Shown here one piece after another: positions 6,874 to 15,613 of a stretch of DNA of 64,000 nucleotides (positions within the stretch are counted from its first letter, which is position 1; every line of letters begins with the position of its first letter). Below the pieces are notes generated by a model. The model did no database searches, was not told where the DNA came from, and saw nothing but the letters and a program-made list of their open reading frames with translations. A program made the position numbers and the translations under genes. The DNA is from Actinomadura viridilutea (GTDB taxonomy: Bacteria; Actinomycetota; Actinomycetes; Streptosporangiales; Streptosporangiaceae), in assembly GCA_003001795.1 (NCBI GenBank), contig PVNI01000013.1:1-64000 (forward strand). Reading direction: 5' to 3'.

Positions 6874-7887
6874 GTGGAGCCCTCGCGCCCCGCATCCCGT
6901 TCGCTCGTGCGGCGCGCCGCGCGCGTCGCCTTCCGTCCCGGCCGCGGAGCCGCCGCGGTGACCGGTGCGCTCGCCGCCGTCTCCCTCGTCGCGGCCGCGC
7001 CCGCCCCCGCCGCGCACGCCGACCCCGAGCCGTCCACCAAGGAGCTGCGCGACCAGGCGACCGAGCTCGCCGACCAGCTGGAGCGGCTCACCGAGCAGTA
7101 CAACGGCCTGCGCGTCAAGCTGAAGCAGTCGCAGCGCGCCGCCAAGGTCGCCGGCGAGAACGCCAAGCGCCGGCAGAAGGAGCTGGAGGAGGTCCGCGCC
7201 AAGGTCGGCCGGCTGGCGGCCACCAGCTACATGCAGGGCGGCGCCGACCCCACGGTCTCGTTCCTGGCCGCCCAGAACCCGCAGGCGCTGCTCGACCAGG
7301 CCGCCACGCTGCATTACTTCGCCACCCAGGACGGCACCAAGGTGCAGGGCCTGATGCAGGCCATGCAGGCGGCCGAGCGCGCCCGCAAGGCCGCCGAGGA
7401 GCGGGCCAAGCAGGTGGAGCAGCTGCGGTCCCAGCTGGAGGAGCAGCGCAAGAAGGTCACCGCGGCGTACGAGAAGGTCCGCGGCAAGCTCGTCAAGCGG
7501 GACCCCACGCAGCTGGTCAAGCTGCCCGTGGTCGGCACCGGCAAGGCCGCCCAGGCGCTGCGGTACGCGATGACGAAGATCGGCAAGCCGTACGTGTGGG
7601 GCGCCGCCGGGCCGAACGCCTTCGACTGCTCGGGCCTGGTGATGTGGGCCTACCGGCAGGTGGGCATCAGCCTGCCGCACTACACCGGCAGCCAGTGGAA
7701 CGCCGGCACGCACGTGCCCCGCGACCAGCTGCAGCCCGGCGACCTGGTGTTCTTCTACTCCGACCTGCACCACGTGGGCCTGTACGTGGGCAACGGCAAG
7801 ATGCTGCACGCGCCGCGGACCGGTGACGTGGTGAAGATCGCTCCGATGGCCGGCCGCCCGTACGCCGGCGCCGTCCGGGTCGCCTGA
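6874..7887 (+). CDS. Secreted NlpC/P60 peptidoglycan hydrolase (RipA-like), riboswitch-controlled
   Basis: 337 aa. It starts with GTG at 6874, preceded by GAGGAGAGGAGAG. An Arg-rich N-terminus, a hydrophobic segment and a cleavage-like AAHA/D at about 49 form a signal peptide. Residues ~55-210 are a long Lys/Glu/Gln-rich coiled coil. The NlpC/P60 domain occupies ~225-337, with catalytic Cys252 in FDCSGLVMWAY and His300 in HHVGLYVG. Such D,L-endopeptidases cleave stem peptides during cell separation, and the coiled coil usually keeps them autoinhibited. Extending the frame upstream to 6667 would translate the riboswitch and is rejected. The c-di-AMP riboswitch ties expression to cell-wall or osmotic state. 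Confidence 0.92.
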   Translation: MEPSRPASRSLVRRAARVAFRPGRGAAAVTGALAAVSLVAAAPAPAAHADPEPSTKELRDQATELADQLERLTEQYNGLRVKLKQSQRAAKVAGENAKRRQKELEEVRAKVGRLAATSYMQGGADPTVSFLAAQNPQALLDQAATLHYFATQDGTKVQGLMQAMQAAERARKAAEERAKQVEQLRSQLEEQRKKVTAAYEKVRGKLVKRDPTQLVKLPVVGTGKAAQALRYAMTKIGKPYVWGAAGPNAFDCSGLVMWAYRQVGISLPHYTGSQWNAGTHVPRDQLQPGDLVFFYSDLHHVGLYVGNGKMLHAPRTGDVVKIAPMAGRPYAGAVRVA

Positions 7888-8177
7888 GCCGAGCCGCCCG
7901 CGGCGATGGCGCCGGACGCGCACGGCCTCGCACGCTCGGGCGCGCACGCCCGTCGTCGGAGGCGCACGGATCCACCGCGACGGCGGACCGGGCCGGCGTC
8001 CTCCCGACGGGCGTGCGCACTGCCCGCGGGGACCGGACCACGTCCGCGGCGACGCCCTCCCGCAGGGACGCGCCTGCGGAGCGCCGACGTCGCCGCGCGG
8101 GGTCGGACGGTGGTCGCCGATGCTCGGTCAGAGCTGCCGCGCCGTCACCCGCCGGGGGGCGGGCGAAGGGCGCGCCC

Positions 8178-8408
8178 CTAGATGAGCTGGCGCCGGGCCG
8201 CCCAGACCACGGCCTCGATCGGCGTGTTGACCTCCAGCCGGTCGCAGATGTTCCGCAACCGGCGGCGCAGGGTCCGGGCGCTCAGCTCCAGTTTGCGTGC
8301 CGCCACGTCCGCGGTGACACCGCTGGCGATCTGGGCGAGAAGCTTGATCTCCTCCTCGCTGAGACGCAGCTCGTCGGTGCCACGACGTGCGATGGTGGCC
8401 TGTTCCAC
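8178..8408 (-). CDS. Small stand-alone LuxR/GerE-type HTH protein
   Basis: 76 aa from a GTG at 8408 with GGGAGGAC upstream. The C-terminal two thirds is a complete LuxR-type helix-turn-helix: LRLSEEEIKLLAQIASGVTA, then DVAARKLELSARTLRRRLRN and ICDRLEVNTPIEAVVWAARR. There is no receiver or ligand-binding domain. A longer frame to 8468 adds Arg/Ser-rich residues with no support. Such minimal GerE proteins occur in actinobacteria and may act as dimeric activators or as partners of longer regulators. No neighbour suggests a target. Confidence 0.78.
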   Translation of the reverse strand: MEQATIARRGTDELRLSEEEIKLLAQIASGVTADVAARKLELSARTLRRRLRNICDRLEVNTPIEAVVWAARRQLI

Positions 8409-8970
8409 TCCGTCCTCCCTCGTCCGTGGTGATGACCGCGGGGATGCAGCCGTCCGCTGCACAGGCACGGGCGGGCCTCGATCTGTACGCGTCGGGTTGC
8501 CGGGTCCGGGGCGGGGGGCCGGACCGAGATCATCGGTGTCCCTTGCCGTCTGGCGCGCTTGGCCGGAGGTGGCCGATGGGCCGATTGCTCGGCGCCGAAC
8601 GGGAACCCCGGGTAACGATTCACTCGTTAGGCCGACCGGACGCGGATGCGCCTTCCATCGCGTCGGGCGCGCTCACGACGTCGTGGCGGGCTTGCGGGGG
8701 AGCGCGTCGTGCACGGGACGGGTTCTGGCCGCTGGTCACGTCAACCCATCCCTCCTCGTCCGATCCGCCCCTACCATCGAGGGCGATGATCGTGAATCGT
8801 TTCAAGGCACGCTTCGGCTCGGAACGCTAGGCGGCCGGATCCGGCCCGTCAAGCGTGCAATGAGTACGTTGTGTGGTCTTGCGACTACGGTCCGCGACCG
8901 ACTTCGCGGGGGCATGGTCCGGACAACTCGATAACCTGCGAAAACAAGTCCGGGGTCGACGAGGAGAGAG
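8409..8970. other. Intergenic region upstream of the LacI-type regulator
   Basis: About 560 bp with no convincing gene; it holds the divergent promoters of the LuxR-type and LacI-type regulators. The only element I could pick out is the LacI-like near-palindrome at 8793-8804. Confidence 0.4.
8793..8804. promoter_or_regulatory. Possible LacI-family operator
   Basis: TGAATCGTTTCA is a near-palindrome with a central CG (10 of 12 positions symmetrical), as in many LacI/GalR operators. It lies about 170 bp upstream of the lacI-type start, so autoregulation is conceivable but unproven. Confidence 0.3.
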
Positions 8971-9990
8971 TTGCCTCAAAGCAGTATCCGGGAAGTCGCG
9001 AGGCGCGCCGGGGTCTCAGTTGGGACCGTTTCGAATGTCCTAAACCGGCCAGACCTCGTGGCCGAAGCCACCCGTAACCGTGTACGCGCAGCCATCGAGG
9101 AACTCGGCTTCGTACGCAACGAGTCCGCCCGGCGGCTGCGCCAGGGCCGCGGCCTCGGGCCGGACGACCCCCGCCTCCGGCCGTTCGGCGTCGTCGTCGA
9201 GGACCTGGCCAACCCGTACGCCACGGACGTCGCCCGCGGCGCCGAACAGGCCCTCAACGCGGCGGGCCGCGACGTCCTGTGGCTCACCAACGACAACTCC
9301 GCCGCCAAGGAGCGCCGCTGCCTGGAGCTGCTGGAGCAGCAGCACGCCGCCGGCGTGCTCATCACCCCGGTGGGGCTCGGCGCGTCCGGCATCACCCGGC
9401 TGCGCGCGGCGGGCATGGCGGTGGTGCTGCTCGACCACACCGGGCCGGGCGTGTGCTCGGTGCGGGTCGACCACGCCGCGGGCGGGGCCGTCGCCGCCCG
9501 GCACCTGATCGGTCTGGGCCGCGAGCGGGTCGCGTTCGTCACCGGGAACCCGCATCCGCAGCCGTGCCAGGACCGGCTGGACGGCGCCGCCCGCGCCCTC
9601 GCAGGCGCGGGCCTGGCGCCGCCGGTCACGCTGGCGCAGGCGACGCTGACGCCGAAGGAGGGCGGCGCCGCGGCCCGCCGCCTGCTCGCGCTGGACCCGG
9701 TCCCGACCGGCGTGTTCTGCGCCAACGACCTGCTGGCCGTCGGGCTGGTCAACGAGCTGGTGCGGCGGGGGGTGCGGGTGCCCGAGGACGTGGCGGTGGT
9801 CGGCTACGACGACATCGAGCTGGCCGCCAGCGCCGCGGTCCCGCTCACCACGATCCGCCAGCCCCGGCAGGAGCTCGGCCGGGCCGCCGCCGAGCTGGCC
9901 CTCGCCGAGGCGGCCGAGGCCGGCGCCGGCGCGCACCGGCACCGCGAGATCGTCCTGACGCCGGAGCTGGTCGTCCGCGAGTCCGCCTAG
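8971..9990 (+). CDS. LacI-family transcriptional regulator
   Basis: 339 aa. It starts with TTG at 8971 after GAGGAGAGAG. The N-terminal LacI HTH and hinge helix are clear: SSIREVARRAGVSVGTVSNV, LNRP, RVRAAIEELGFVRNESARRL. A periplasmic-binding-protein-like effector domain follows (FGVVVEDLANPYATDVARGA, GVFCANDLLAVGLV, VAVVGYDDIELAASAAVPLT, TIRQP). It stands alone, with convergent lysS downstream and no transport or catabolic gene next to it, so the ligand cannot be inferred. It probably binds sugars or related small molecules, as the family does. Confidence 0.92.
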   Translation: MPQSSIREVARRAGVSVGTVSNVLNRPDLVAEATRNRVRAAIEELGFVRNESARRLRQGRGLGPDDPRLRPFGVVVEDLANPYATDVARGAEQALNAAGRDVLWLTNDNSAAKERRCLELLEQQHAAGVLITPVGLGASGITRLRAAGMAVVLLDHTGPGVCSVRVDHAAGGAVAARHLIGLGRERVAFVTGNPHPQPCQDRLDGAARALAGAGLAPPVTLAQATLTPKEGGAAARRLLALDPVPTGVFCANDLLAVGLVNELVRRGVRVPEDVAVVGYDDIELAASAAVPLTTIRQPRQELGRAAAELALAEAAEAGAGAHRHREIVLTPELVVRESA

Positions 9991-10000
9991 CCGCGGGCGC

Positions 10001-10029
10001 GGCGGCGCCGCTCGGCCCGCGGCGCCGCC
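10001..10029. terminator. Bidirectional hairpin between convergent lacI-type gene and lysS
   Basis: GGCGGCGCCG (10001-10010) pairs with CGGCGCCGCC (10020-10029) around a 9-nt loop. It lies just after the lacI-type stop (9990) and just before the lysS stop codon (10037), so it can serve both genes. There is no T-tract, as is common in high-GC actinobacteria. Confidence 0.6.
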
Positions 10030-10036
10030 GCCCGGG

Positions 10037-11578
10037 TCACTGGGGCTTGACCAGCGGGAACAGGATGGTCTCGCGGATGTTCTTGCCGGTGAACGCCATG
10101 ACCATCCGGTCGATGCCGACGCCGACGCCGCCGGTCGGCGGCATCGCGTACTCCAGCGCGCGCAGGAAGTCCTCGTCCAGCTGCATGGCCTCCGGGTCGC
10201 CGCCGGCCGCCAGCAGCGACTGCTCGGTGAGGCGGCGGCGCTGCTCGATCGGGTCGATGAGCTCCGAGTAGGCGGTGCCCAGCTCGGTGCCGAACCCGAT
10301 GAGGTCCCACTTCTCGGTCAGCAGCGGCTCCTCGCGGTGCTGCCGGGTCAGCGGCGAGGTCTCCAGCGGGTAGTCCATGACGAACGTCGGCTGGATCAGC
10401 GTGTGCTCGACCAGCTCCTCGAAGATCTCCTGGACGAGCTTGCCCTGCCCCCACTTGGGGTCCCAGGCGATGCCGCGCGCGTCGGCGTACTTGCGGACCT
10501 GCTCCAGCGGCGTGTGCGGGGTGACCTCCTCGCCGAGCGCCTCCGACACGGCGCCGTACAGGGTGATCCGCGGCCACTCGGCCAGGCCGAGGTCGATCTC
10601 CTGGCCGTCGCGCACCACCACGGTCGTGCCCAGCGCGGCCTCCACGCAGCGCTGGTACATGCGCTGGGTGAGGTCGGCCATGTCGTTGTAGTCGAGGTAG
10701 GTCCCGTACGCCTCGAGCATCGTGAACTCGGGGTTGTGCGTGGAGTCCGCGCCCTCGTTGCGGAAGTTGCGGTTGATCTCGAAGACCTTCTCGATGCCGC
10801 CGACGACGAGCCGCTTGAGGTACAGCTCGATCGCGATCCGCAGGTACAGGTCCATGTCGTAGGCGTTGATGTGCGTCACGAACGGACGCGCCGCCGCCCC
10901 GCCGTGGATCGGCTGCAGCATCGGGGTCTCGACTTCGAGGTACCCCTCCTCGTGCCAGAAGTCGCGGGCCGCGCGCACGGTGTCGCTGCGCAGCCGGGCC
11001 ATGCGCCGCGCCTCGTCGTTGACGATCAGGTCGACGTAGCGCAGCCGCACCCGGGCCTCGGGGTCGGTCAGGCCGACGTGCTTCTCCGGCAGCGGCCGCA
11101 GGCACTTGGCGGTGATCTGGAACCGGTCGGCCATCACCGACAGCTCCCCGCGCCGCGAGGTGACGACCTCGCCCTCCACGCCGATGTGGTCGCCGAGGTC
11201 GATCTCGCGCTTCCAGAAGTCCAGCTGCTCCTGCCCGACGTTGGCGAGCGACAGCATGATCTGCAGGTCGCCCGAGCCGTCGCGGATGGTGGCGAAGCAC
11301 AGTTTGCCGGTGTTGCGGATGAGCATGACGCGTCCGGCGACGCCGACCCTGTCGCCGGTCTCGGTGCCCGGCTCCAGGTCGGGGTATTTCTCCCGGATCT
11401 CGGCGATGGTCGCGGTGCGCGGGAAGTTGACCGGGTAGGGGTCGATGCCGTTGGCGCGGAGCCGTTCCAGCTTCTCCCGGCGCACCCGCATCTGCTCGGG
11501 GAGCTCCTCCCACGAGACGTCGGCGGATCCGGGGCGCTCGCCCGTCCTGGGCGAAGGGTCGTAGGTCGCGTCACTCAC
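10037..11578 (-). CDS. lysS: Lysyl-tRNA synthetase, class II
   Basis: 513 aa, the usual family length. It charges tRNA-Lys with lysine. The N-terminal OB-fold anticodon-binding domain (about 70-170: VGVAGRVMLIRNTGKLCFAT, GDLQIMLS) is followed by the class II catalytic core with motif 1 (YLEVETPMLQPIHGGAAARP), motif 2 (FEINRNFRNEGADSTHNPEF) and motif 3 (PPTGGVGVGIDRMVMAFTG). The start is GTG at 11578. From memory, lysS follows lsr2 in mycobacteria; here the RDD/NlpC/LacI genes separate them. Confidence 0.97.
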   Translation of the reverse strand: MSDATYDPSPRTGERPGSADVSWEELPEQMRVRREKLERLRANGIDPYPVNFPRTATIAEIREKYPDLEPGTETGDRVGVAGRVMLIRNTGKLCFATIRDGSGDLQIMLSLANVGQEQLDFWKREIDLGDHIGVEGEVVTSRRGELSVMADRFQITAKCLRPLPEKHVGLTDPEARVRLRYVDLIVNDEARRMARLRSDTVRAARDFWHEEGYLEVETPMLQPIHGGAAARPFVTHINAYDMDLYLRIAIELYLKRLVVGGIEKVFEINRNFRNEGADSTHNPEFTMLEAYGTYLDYNDMADLTQRMYQRCVEAALGTTVVVRDGQEIDLGLAEWPRITLYGAVSEALGEEVTPHTPLEQVRKYADARGIAWDPKWGQGKLVQEIFEELVEHTLIQPTFVMDYPLETSPLTRQHREEPLLTEKWDLIGFGTELGTAYSELIDPIEQRRRLTEQSLLAAGGDPEAMQLDEDFLRALEYAMPPTGGVGVGIDRMVMAFTGKNIRETILFPLVKPQ

Positions 11579-11749
11579 GGCTCAAGGCTATCGACCCACG
11601 TCGGTGGCTTGTGCCGTCGAGACCGCCGTTGCCTCCCGGCCCCGTCCACGATCACGTCTCGGACGGGTCGGCGGGCCCTCCGCAGAGGGCACGCAGAGGG
11701 CGCGCCCCGGGCCGTCGAGAGGCGGCCCGAGGCGGCTCCGCGACGGACG
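11579..11749. terminator. coaX-lysS spacer with candidate terminator hairpin
   Basis: CGGGCCG (11708-11714) pairs with CGGCCCG (11723-11729) around an 8-nt loop, 21-42 nt after the coaX stop on the minus strand. The rest of the 170-bp spacer should contain the lysS promoter. Confidence 0.45.
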
Positions 11750-12532
11750 TCAGGCGGTGTTGCGCTCGTAGATGAGGCGCAGGCCGATGAGGGTGAGCCA
11801 GGGCTCGTAGACGTCGATGCAGCGGGCCTCCTCCAGCACCAGCGGCGCCAGGCCGCCCGTGGCGATCACCGTCACGTCGGCGGGGTCGGGGGCCAGCTCC
11901 TCGGCCATGCGCTCGACGATCCCGTCGATCTGCCCGGCGAAGCCGAAGATGATGCCCGACTGCAGGGCCTCCACGGTGTTCTTGCCGATGACGTTGCGCG
12001 GCCGCACCACCTCGATCTTGTGCAGCTGGGCGCCGCGCGCCGACAGCGCGTCGATGGAGATCTCGATGCCGGGGGCGATGGCGCCGCCCACGTACTCGCC
12101 CTTGGCCGACACCGCGTCGAACGTGGTGGCGGTGCCGAAGTCGACGACGATCGCCGGTCCGCCGTGGGTGTGCGCGGCGGCCAGCGCGTTGACGATGCGG
12201 TCCGCGCCGACCTCCTTGGGGTTGTCCATGCGGACCGGCACGCCGGTCTTCACCCCCGGCTCCACGATCACCGCGGGCACGTCGCCGTAGTAGCGCCGGC
12301 ACATCTCCCGCATCTCGTGGAGGACGGACGGGACGGTCGAGCACAGCGCGATGCCGCTGATGTCGGTCTCGGCCAGCAGCGGGCTCTGCTGCACGAGGCC
12401 CTGCAGGACCACGGCGATCTCGTCGGCGGTGCGCCGCGGATCGGTGTTGATCCTCCAGTGCTCGATCACCTCGGTGCCCTCGAACAGGCCGAGGACGGTG
12501 TGGGTGTTGCCGACGTCGATGGTGAGCAGCAT
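11750..12532 (-). CDS. coaX: Type III pantothenate kinase
   Basis: 260 aa. It phosphorylates pantothenate in the first step of CoA synthesis. It has the ASKHA phosphate-1 loop at the N-terminus (LLTIDVGNTHTVLGLFEG), the GADRIVNALAA motif, the DFGTATTFDAV phosphate-2 motif and the adenosine-side ATGGLAPLVLEE. It starts 14 nt after the nadC stop, so it is probably the last gene of nadB-nadC-coaX, with panC and panD just upstream. Mycobacterial CoaX proteins are reported as inactive in some species. The key motifs here look intact. Confidence 0.94.
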   Translation of the reverse strand: MLLTIDVGNTHTVLGLFEGTEVIEHWRINTDPRRTADEIAVVLQGLVQQSPLLAETDISGIALCSTVPSVLHEMREMCRRYYGDVPAVIVEPGVKTGVPVRMDNPKEVGADRIVNALAAAHTHGGPAIVVDFGTATTFDAVSAKGEYVGGAIAPGIEISIDALSARGAQLHKIEVVRPRNVIGKNTVEALQSGIIFGFAGQIDGIVERMAEELAPDPADVTVIATGGLAPLVLEEARCIDVYEPWLTLIGLRLIYERNTA

Positions 12533-12546
12533 CAGGTCCCCGCTGA

Positions 12547-13404
12547 TCAGGTGAAGTCAAGGCCGATGTCGAACACGCGCGCCGAGTGGGTCAGCGCACC
12601 AACGGAAAGGTAGTCCACACCGGTCACGGCGACGTCTCGGGCCCGGTCCAGGGTGAGCCCGCCGCTGGCCTCCAGTTCGGCGCGCCCGTCCACCAGGCGG
12701 ACCGCCTCGGCCATGTCGGCGGTGCTCATGTTGTCGAGCAGGATCGATTCGGCGCCCGCCGCGAGCGCCTCGCGGACCTGGTCCAGGGTGTCGCACTCCA
12801 CCTGGATGTGCAGGGACGGGTAGACGTCCCGGATCGCCGCGTACGCCCGGGTGATCGAGCCCGCCGCGGCCACGTGGTTGTCCTTGATCAGCGCGGAGTC
12901 GTGCAGGCCCATCCGGTGGTTGACGCCGCCGCCGCAGCGCACCGCGTACTTCTGGAGGGCGCGCAGGCCGGGCAGGGTCTTGCGGGTGTCGCGGATCCTG
13001 GCCTTGGTGCCGGCCACCGCGTCCACCCAGGCGCGGGTCGCGGTGGCGATGCCGGACAGGTGGCACAGCAGGTTGAGGGCGGTGCGTTCGGCGCGCAGCA
13101 GCGCGCGGGTGGGGCCGTGCGCCGACAGCAGCACCTGCCCGGCGGTCACCCGGTCCCCGTCGGCGACCCGGGCCCGGTGCTCCACGCCGAGCAGCTCCAG
13201 GACGACCTCGGCCACGGGGATTCCGGCGACGACGCCGTCCTCGCGGGCGGTGAAGTCGCCGGACGCGGTGTCGTCCGGCGCGAACACGGGCTCGCTGGTG
13301 ACGTCGCTGTCCCCGTCCTCGGCCAGCGCCGTGCGCACCAGGTTTTCCACAGCCTGTGGATCGAGCCCGGCGTCGCCCAGCCGAGCCTCCAGTTCCGGCG
13401 TCAT
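12547..13404 (-). CDS. nadC: Nicotinate-nucleotide pyrophosphorylase (carboxylating)
   Basis: 285 aa. Quinolinate phosphoribosyltransferase converts quinolinate and PRPP to nicotinate mononucleotide in de novo NAD synthesis. Recognisable features are LLRAERTALNLLCHLSGIAT, ARIRDTRKTLPGLRALQKYA, VRCGGGVNHRMGLHDSALIK, DNHV, VECDTLDQVREAL and LEASGGLTLDRARDVAVTGV. The ATG at 13404 overlaps the nadB stop by 4 nt (ATGA), implying translational coupling. nadA is not in the window. Confidence 0.96.
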   Translation of the reverse strand: MTPELEARLGDAGLDPQAVENLVRTALAEDGDSDVTSEPVFAPDDTASGDFTAREDGVVAGIPVAEVVLELLGVEHRARVADGDRVTAGQVLLSAHGPTRALLRAERTALNLLCHLSGIATATRAWVDAVAGTKARIRDTRKTLPGLRALQKYAVRCGGGVNHRMGLHDSALIKDNHVAAAGSITRAYAAIRDVYPSLHIQVECDTLDQVREALAAGAESILLDNMSTADMAEAVRLVDGRAELEASGGLTLDRARDVAVTGVDYLSVGALTHSARVFDIGLDFT

Positions 13405-15062
13405 CGCGTGGTCTTCCCTTCGTAGATGGTGGTGAGGCCGCCGTCGGCGAGGCGGGTGACGAGGTGGCCGCGCCAGGCGCCGTCGTCGCGGTCGGGGTGG
13501 TCCTCGCGCCAGTGGCTGCCGCGGGTCTCGCGGCGCAGCCGCGCCGCGGCGACGATCGCCGAGGCCACGGTGAGCAGGTTCGTCGCCTCCCACGCCGCCG
13601 CGCACGGCTCGGGCGCGCCGGCGCGGTCGCGCGCGGCCTCCGCGGCGAGGCGGTCGAGTCCGCGGGCCGCAGCGGCCAGGCCGTCGGCGGTGCGGAGCAC
13701 CCCGGCGTACGCGGTCATGATCCGCTGGATCTCGCCGCGCGCCCGCGGTCCGACCAGGCCCTGCCCGGCCGGCGCGGGCTGCGGGTCTCCGGCGCGCCGT
13801 CCGGCCCAGTCGTCGGCGGACAGGTCGGCGGGCAGCGCGGCGGCGATGCGCTCGGCGAACACCAGCCCCTCCAGCAGCGAGTTGGAGGCCAGCCGGTTGG
13901 CGCCGTGCACGCCGGTGCAGGCCACCTCGCCGCACGCGTACAGGCCGGGCACGGAGGTGCGGCCGTACAGGTCCGTCCGCACGCCTCCGCTCGCGTAGTG
14001 GGCGGCCGGGACCACCGGGATCGGCTCGGTCACCGGGTCGATGCCGTGGTCGCGGCAGGTCGCCAGGATCGTGGGGAAGCGCCGCTCCCAGGTGCGCGCG
14101 CCCAGGTGCCGCCCGTCCAGCAGCATGTGCGGCGCCCCGGTCTCCCTCATCCGGATCATGATGCCCTTGGCGACGACGTCGCGGGGCGCCAGCTCGGCCA
14201 GCTCGTGCCGTCCGAGCATGAACCGCTCGCCCGCGGCGTCGACGAGGTGGGCGCCCTCGCCGCGGACGGCCTCGGAGATCAGCGGCTGCTGCCCGCGCGC
14301 GCCGTCGCCCAGCCACAGCACGGTCGGGTGGAACTGGACGAACTCCAGGTCGGCGACCTCGGCCCCGGCGCGCAGCGCCAGCGCCACGCCGTCGCCCGTG
14401 GACACCGCGGGGTTGGTGGTGGCGGAGAAGACCTGGCCGAGCCCCCCGGTCGCGAGCACCACGGCGCGGGCCCGCACCGCGCCGACGCCGCCCGGCTGCC
14501 CCTCGCCCATGACGTGCAGGGTGACCCCGGCGGCGCGGCCGGAGGCGTCTTTGATCAGGTCGAGGACGAGGGCGTGCTCGACCACCTCGACGTCGGCGTC
14601 CTTGAGCGCGGCCCGCAGCGCCCGGCTGATCTCGGCACCGGTGGCGTCGCCGCCCGCGTGCGCGATGCGGCGACGGCGGTGGCCGCCCTCCCTGGTCAGC
14701 GCGATGCTCCCGTCGGGGGCGCGGTCGAACTCGGCGCCGAGGTCGATCAGCCGCCGCACCGCGTCCGGCCCCTCGGTGACCAGCACCCGCACGGCCGTCT
14801 CGTCGCACAGCCCGACGCCCGCGGCGAGGGTGTCGGCCAGGTGCTCGGCGGGGTCGTCGTCGGCGGCCAGGGCCGCGGCGATGCCGCCCTGGGCCCACCG
14901 CGTCGAGCCGGCGTCCAGCAGCGCCTTGGTGACCAGCAGCACCCGTCCGTGCGGACGGCAGCGCAGCGCGGCGACGAGCCCGGCGATGCCGGACCCGACC
15001 ACCACCACGTCCGTGTCGACGGTCCACCCGGGCGGCGGGGCGGCGAGCAGCCGAGGGATCAT
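13401..15062 (-). CDS. nadB: L-aspartate oxidase
   Basis: 553 aa. This FAD enzyme oxidises L-aspartate to iminoaspartate, the first step of de novo NAD synthesis. The Rossmann motif VVVVGSGIAGLVAALR (about 19-34), TRWAQGGIAAALAADD, GGHRRRRIAHAGGDATGAEI, EFVQFHPTVLW and the FAD-binding LYACGEVACTGVHGANRLAS followed by NSLLEGLVF are all present. An ATG at 15062 is preceded by AGAGGAGGGGGC. It begins a nadB-nadC-coaX unit separated by 134 bp from panD, so a separate promoter is likely. Confidence 0.96.
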   Translation of the reverse strand: MIPRLLAAPPPGWTVDTDVVVVGSGIAGLVAALRCRPHGRVLLVTKALLDAGSTRWAQGGIAAALAADDDPAEHLADTLAAGVGLCDETAVRVLVTEGPDAVRRLIDLGAEFDRAPDGSIALTREGGHRRRRIAHAGGDATGAEISRALRAALKDADVEVVEHALVLDLIKDASGRAAGVTLHVMGEGQPGGVGAVRARAVVLATGGLGQVFSATTNPAVSTGDGVALALRAGAEVADLEFVQFHPTVLWLGDGARGQQPLISEAVRGEGAHLVDAAGERFMLGRHELAELAPRDVVAKGIMIRMRETGAPHMLLDGRHLGARTWERRFPTILATCRDHGIDPVTEPIPVVPAAHYASGGVRTDLYGRTSVPGLYACGEVACTGVHGANRLASNSLLEGLVFAERIAAALPADLSADDWAGRRAGDPQPAPAGQGLVGPRARGEIQRIMTAYAGVLRTADGLAAAARGLDRLAAEAARDRAGAPEPCAAAWEATNLLTVASAIVAAARLRRETRGSHWREDHPDRDDGAWRGHLVTRLADGGLTTIYEGKTTR

Positions 15063-15196
15063 GCCCCCTCCTCTGGATCGGTTCTCGTCATTGTGACACT
15101 AACCCGATCCGCCCCTGACGCCCGGGTCGGCGCTTCCGTTCGGCCAGGCGGTCTCAGGGGGACGCCGCACCGCCCGATCCGGCGCCGTGGGCCGCC
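15063..15196. other. nadB upstream spacer
   Basis: 134 bp between the panD stop and the nadB start. It contains GTCA-TTG-TGAC (15087-15097), a small dyad in the position expected for a regulator of NAD synthesis. The match to any known regulator (NrtR, NiaR) was not established. Confidence 0.3.
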
Positions 15197-15613
15197 TCAG
15201 CCGTGGACGAGGTCCCCGCGCGTCTGGGAGGAGCCGGGGACGGGCTCGGCCGGGTCGTCCCCCAGAGAAATGATCTTGTTGTCGCGGTCGACGTGGACGA
15301 CGGTCGGCCGGAACGACCGGGCCTCCTCGTCGGTCATCGCCGCGTAGCTGATGATGATCACCAGGTCGCCGGGCTGGACCAGCCGGGCCGCGGCGCCGTT
15401 CACGCCGATCACGCCCGAGCCGCGCTCCCCCGGGATCAGGTAGGTCTCCAGGCGGGCGCCGTTGTCGATGTCGACGATCTGCACCTGCTCGCCGGGCAGC
15501 AGGTCGGCGGCGTCCATGAGGTCCTGGTCGACGGTGAGCGACCCGACGTAGTGCAGATCCGCCTGGGTCACGGTGGCACGGTGGATCTTCGACTTGAACA
15601 TCGTCCGGAACAT
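15197..15613 (-). CDS. panD: Aspartate 1-decarboxylase precursor
   Basis: 138 aa. This pyruvoyl enzyme makes beta-alanine for pantothenate. The zymogen self-cleaves between Gly24 and Ser25 in HYVGSLTVDQDLMDAADLLP, and both residues are present. Lys9 and the start MFRTMFKSKIHRATVTQADL are conserved, as are VDIDNGARLETYLIPGERGS and GDLVIIISYAAM. It starts at the ATG 15613, which shares a base with the panC stop (TGATG). The C-terminal tail beyond about residue 120 is variable in the family. Confidence 0.96.
   Translation of the reverse strand: MFRTMFKSKIHRATVTQADLHYVGSLTVDQDLMDAADLLPGEQVQIVDIDNGARLETYLIPGERGSGVIGVNGAAARLVQPGDLVIIISYAAMTDEEARSFRPTVVHVDRDNKIISLGDDPAEPVPGSSQTRGDLVHG

Noticed and set aside
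7888..8177. Small gene between the NlpC/P60 gene and the LuxR-type gene
   Set aside because: Available frames are Arg/Pro-rich shadows in a 290-bp spacer.
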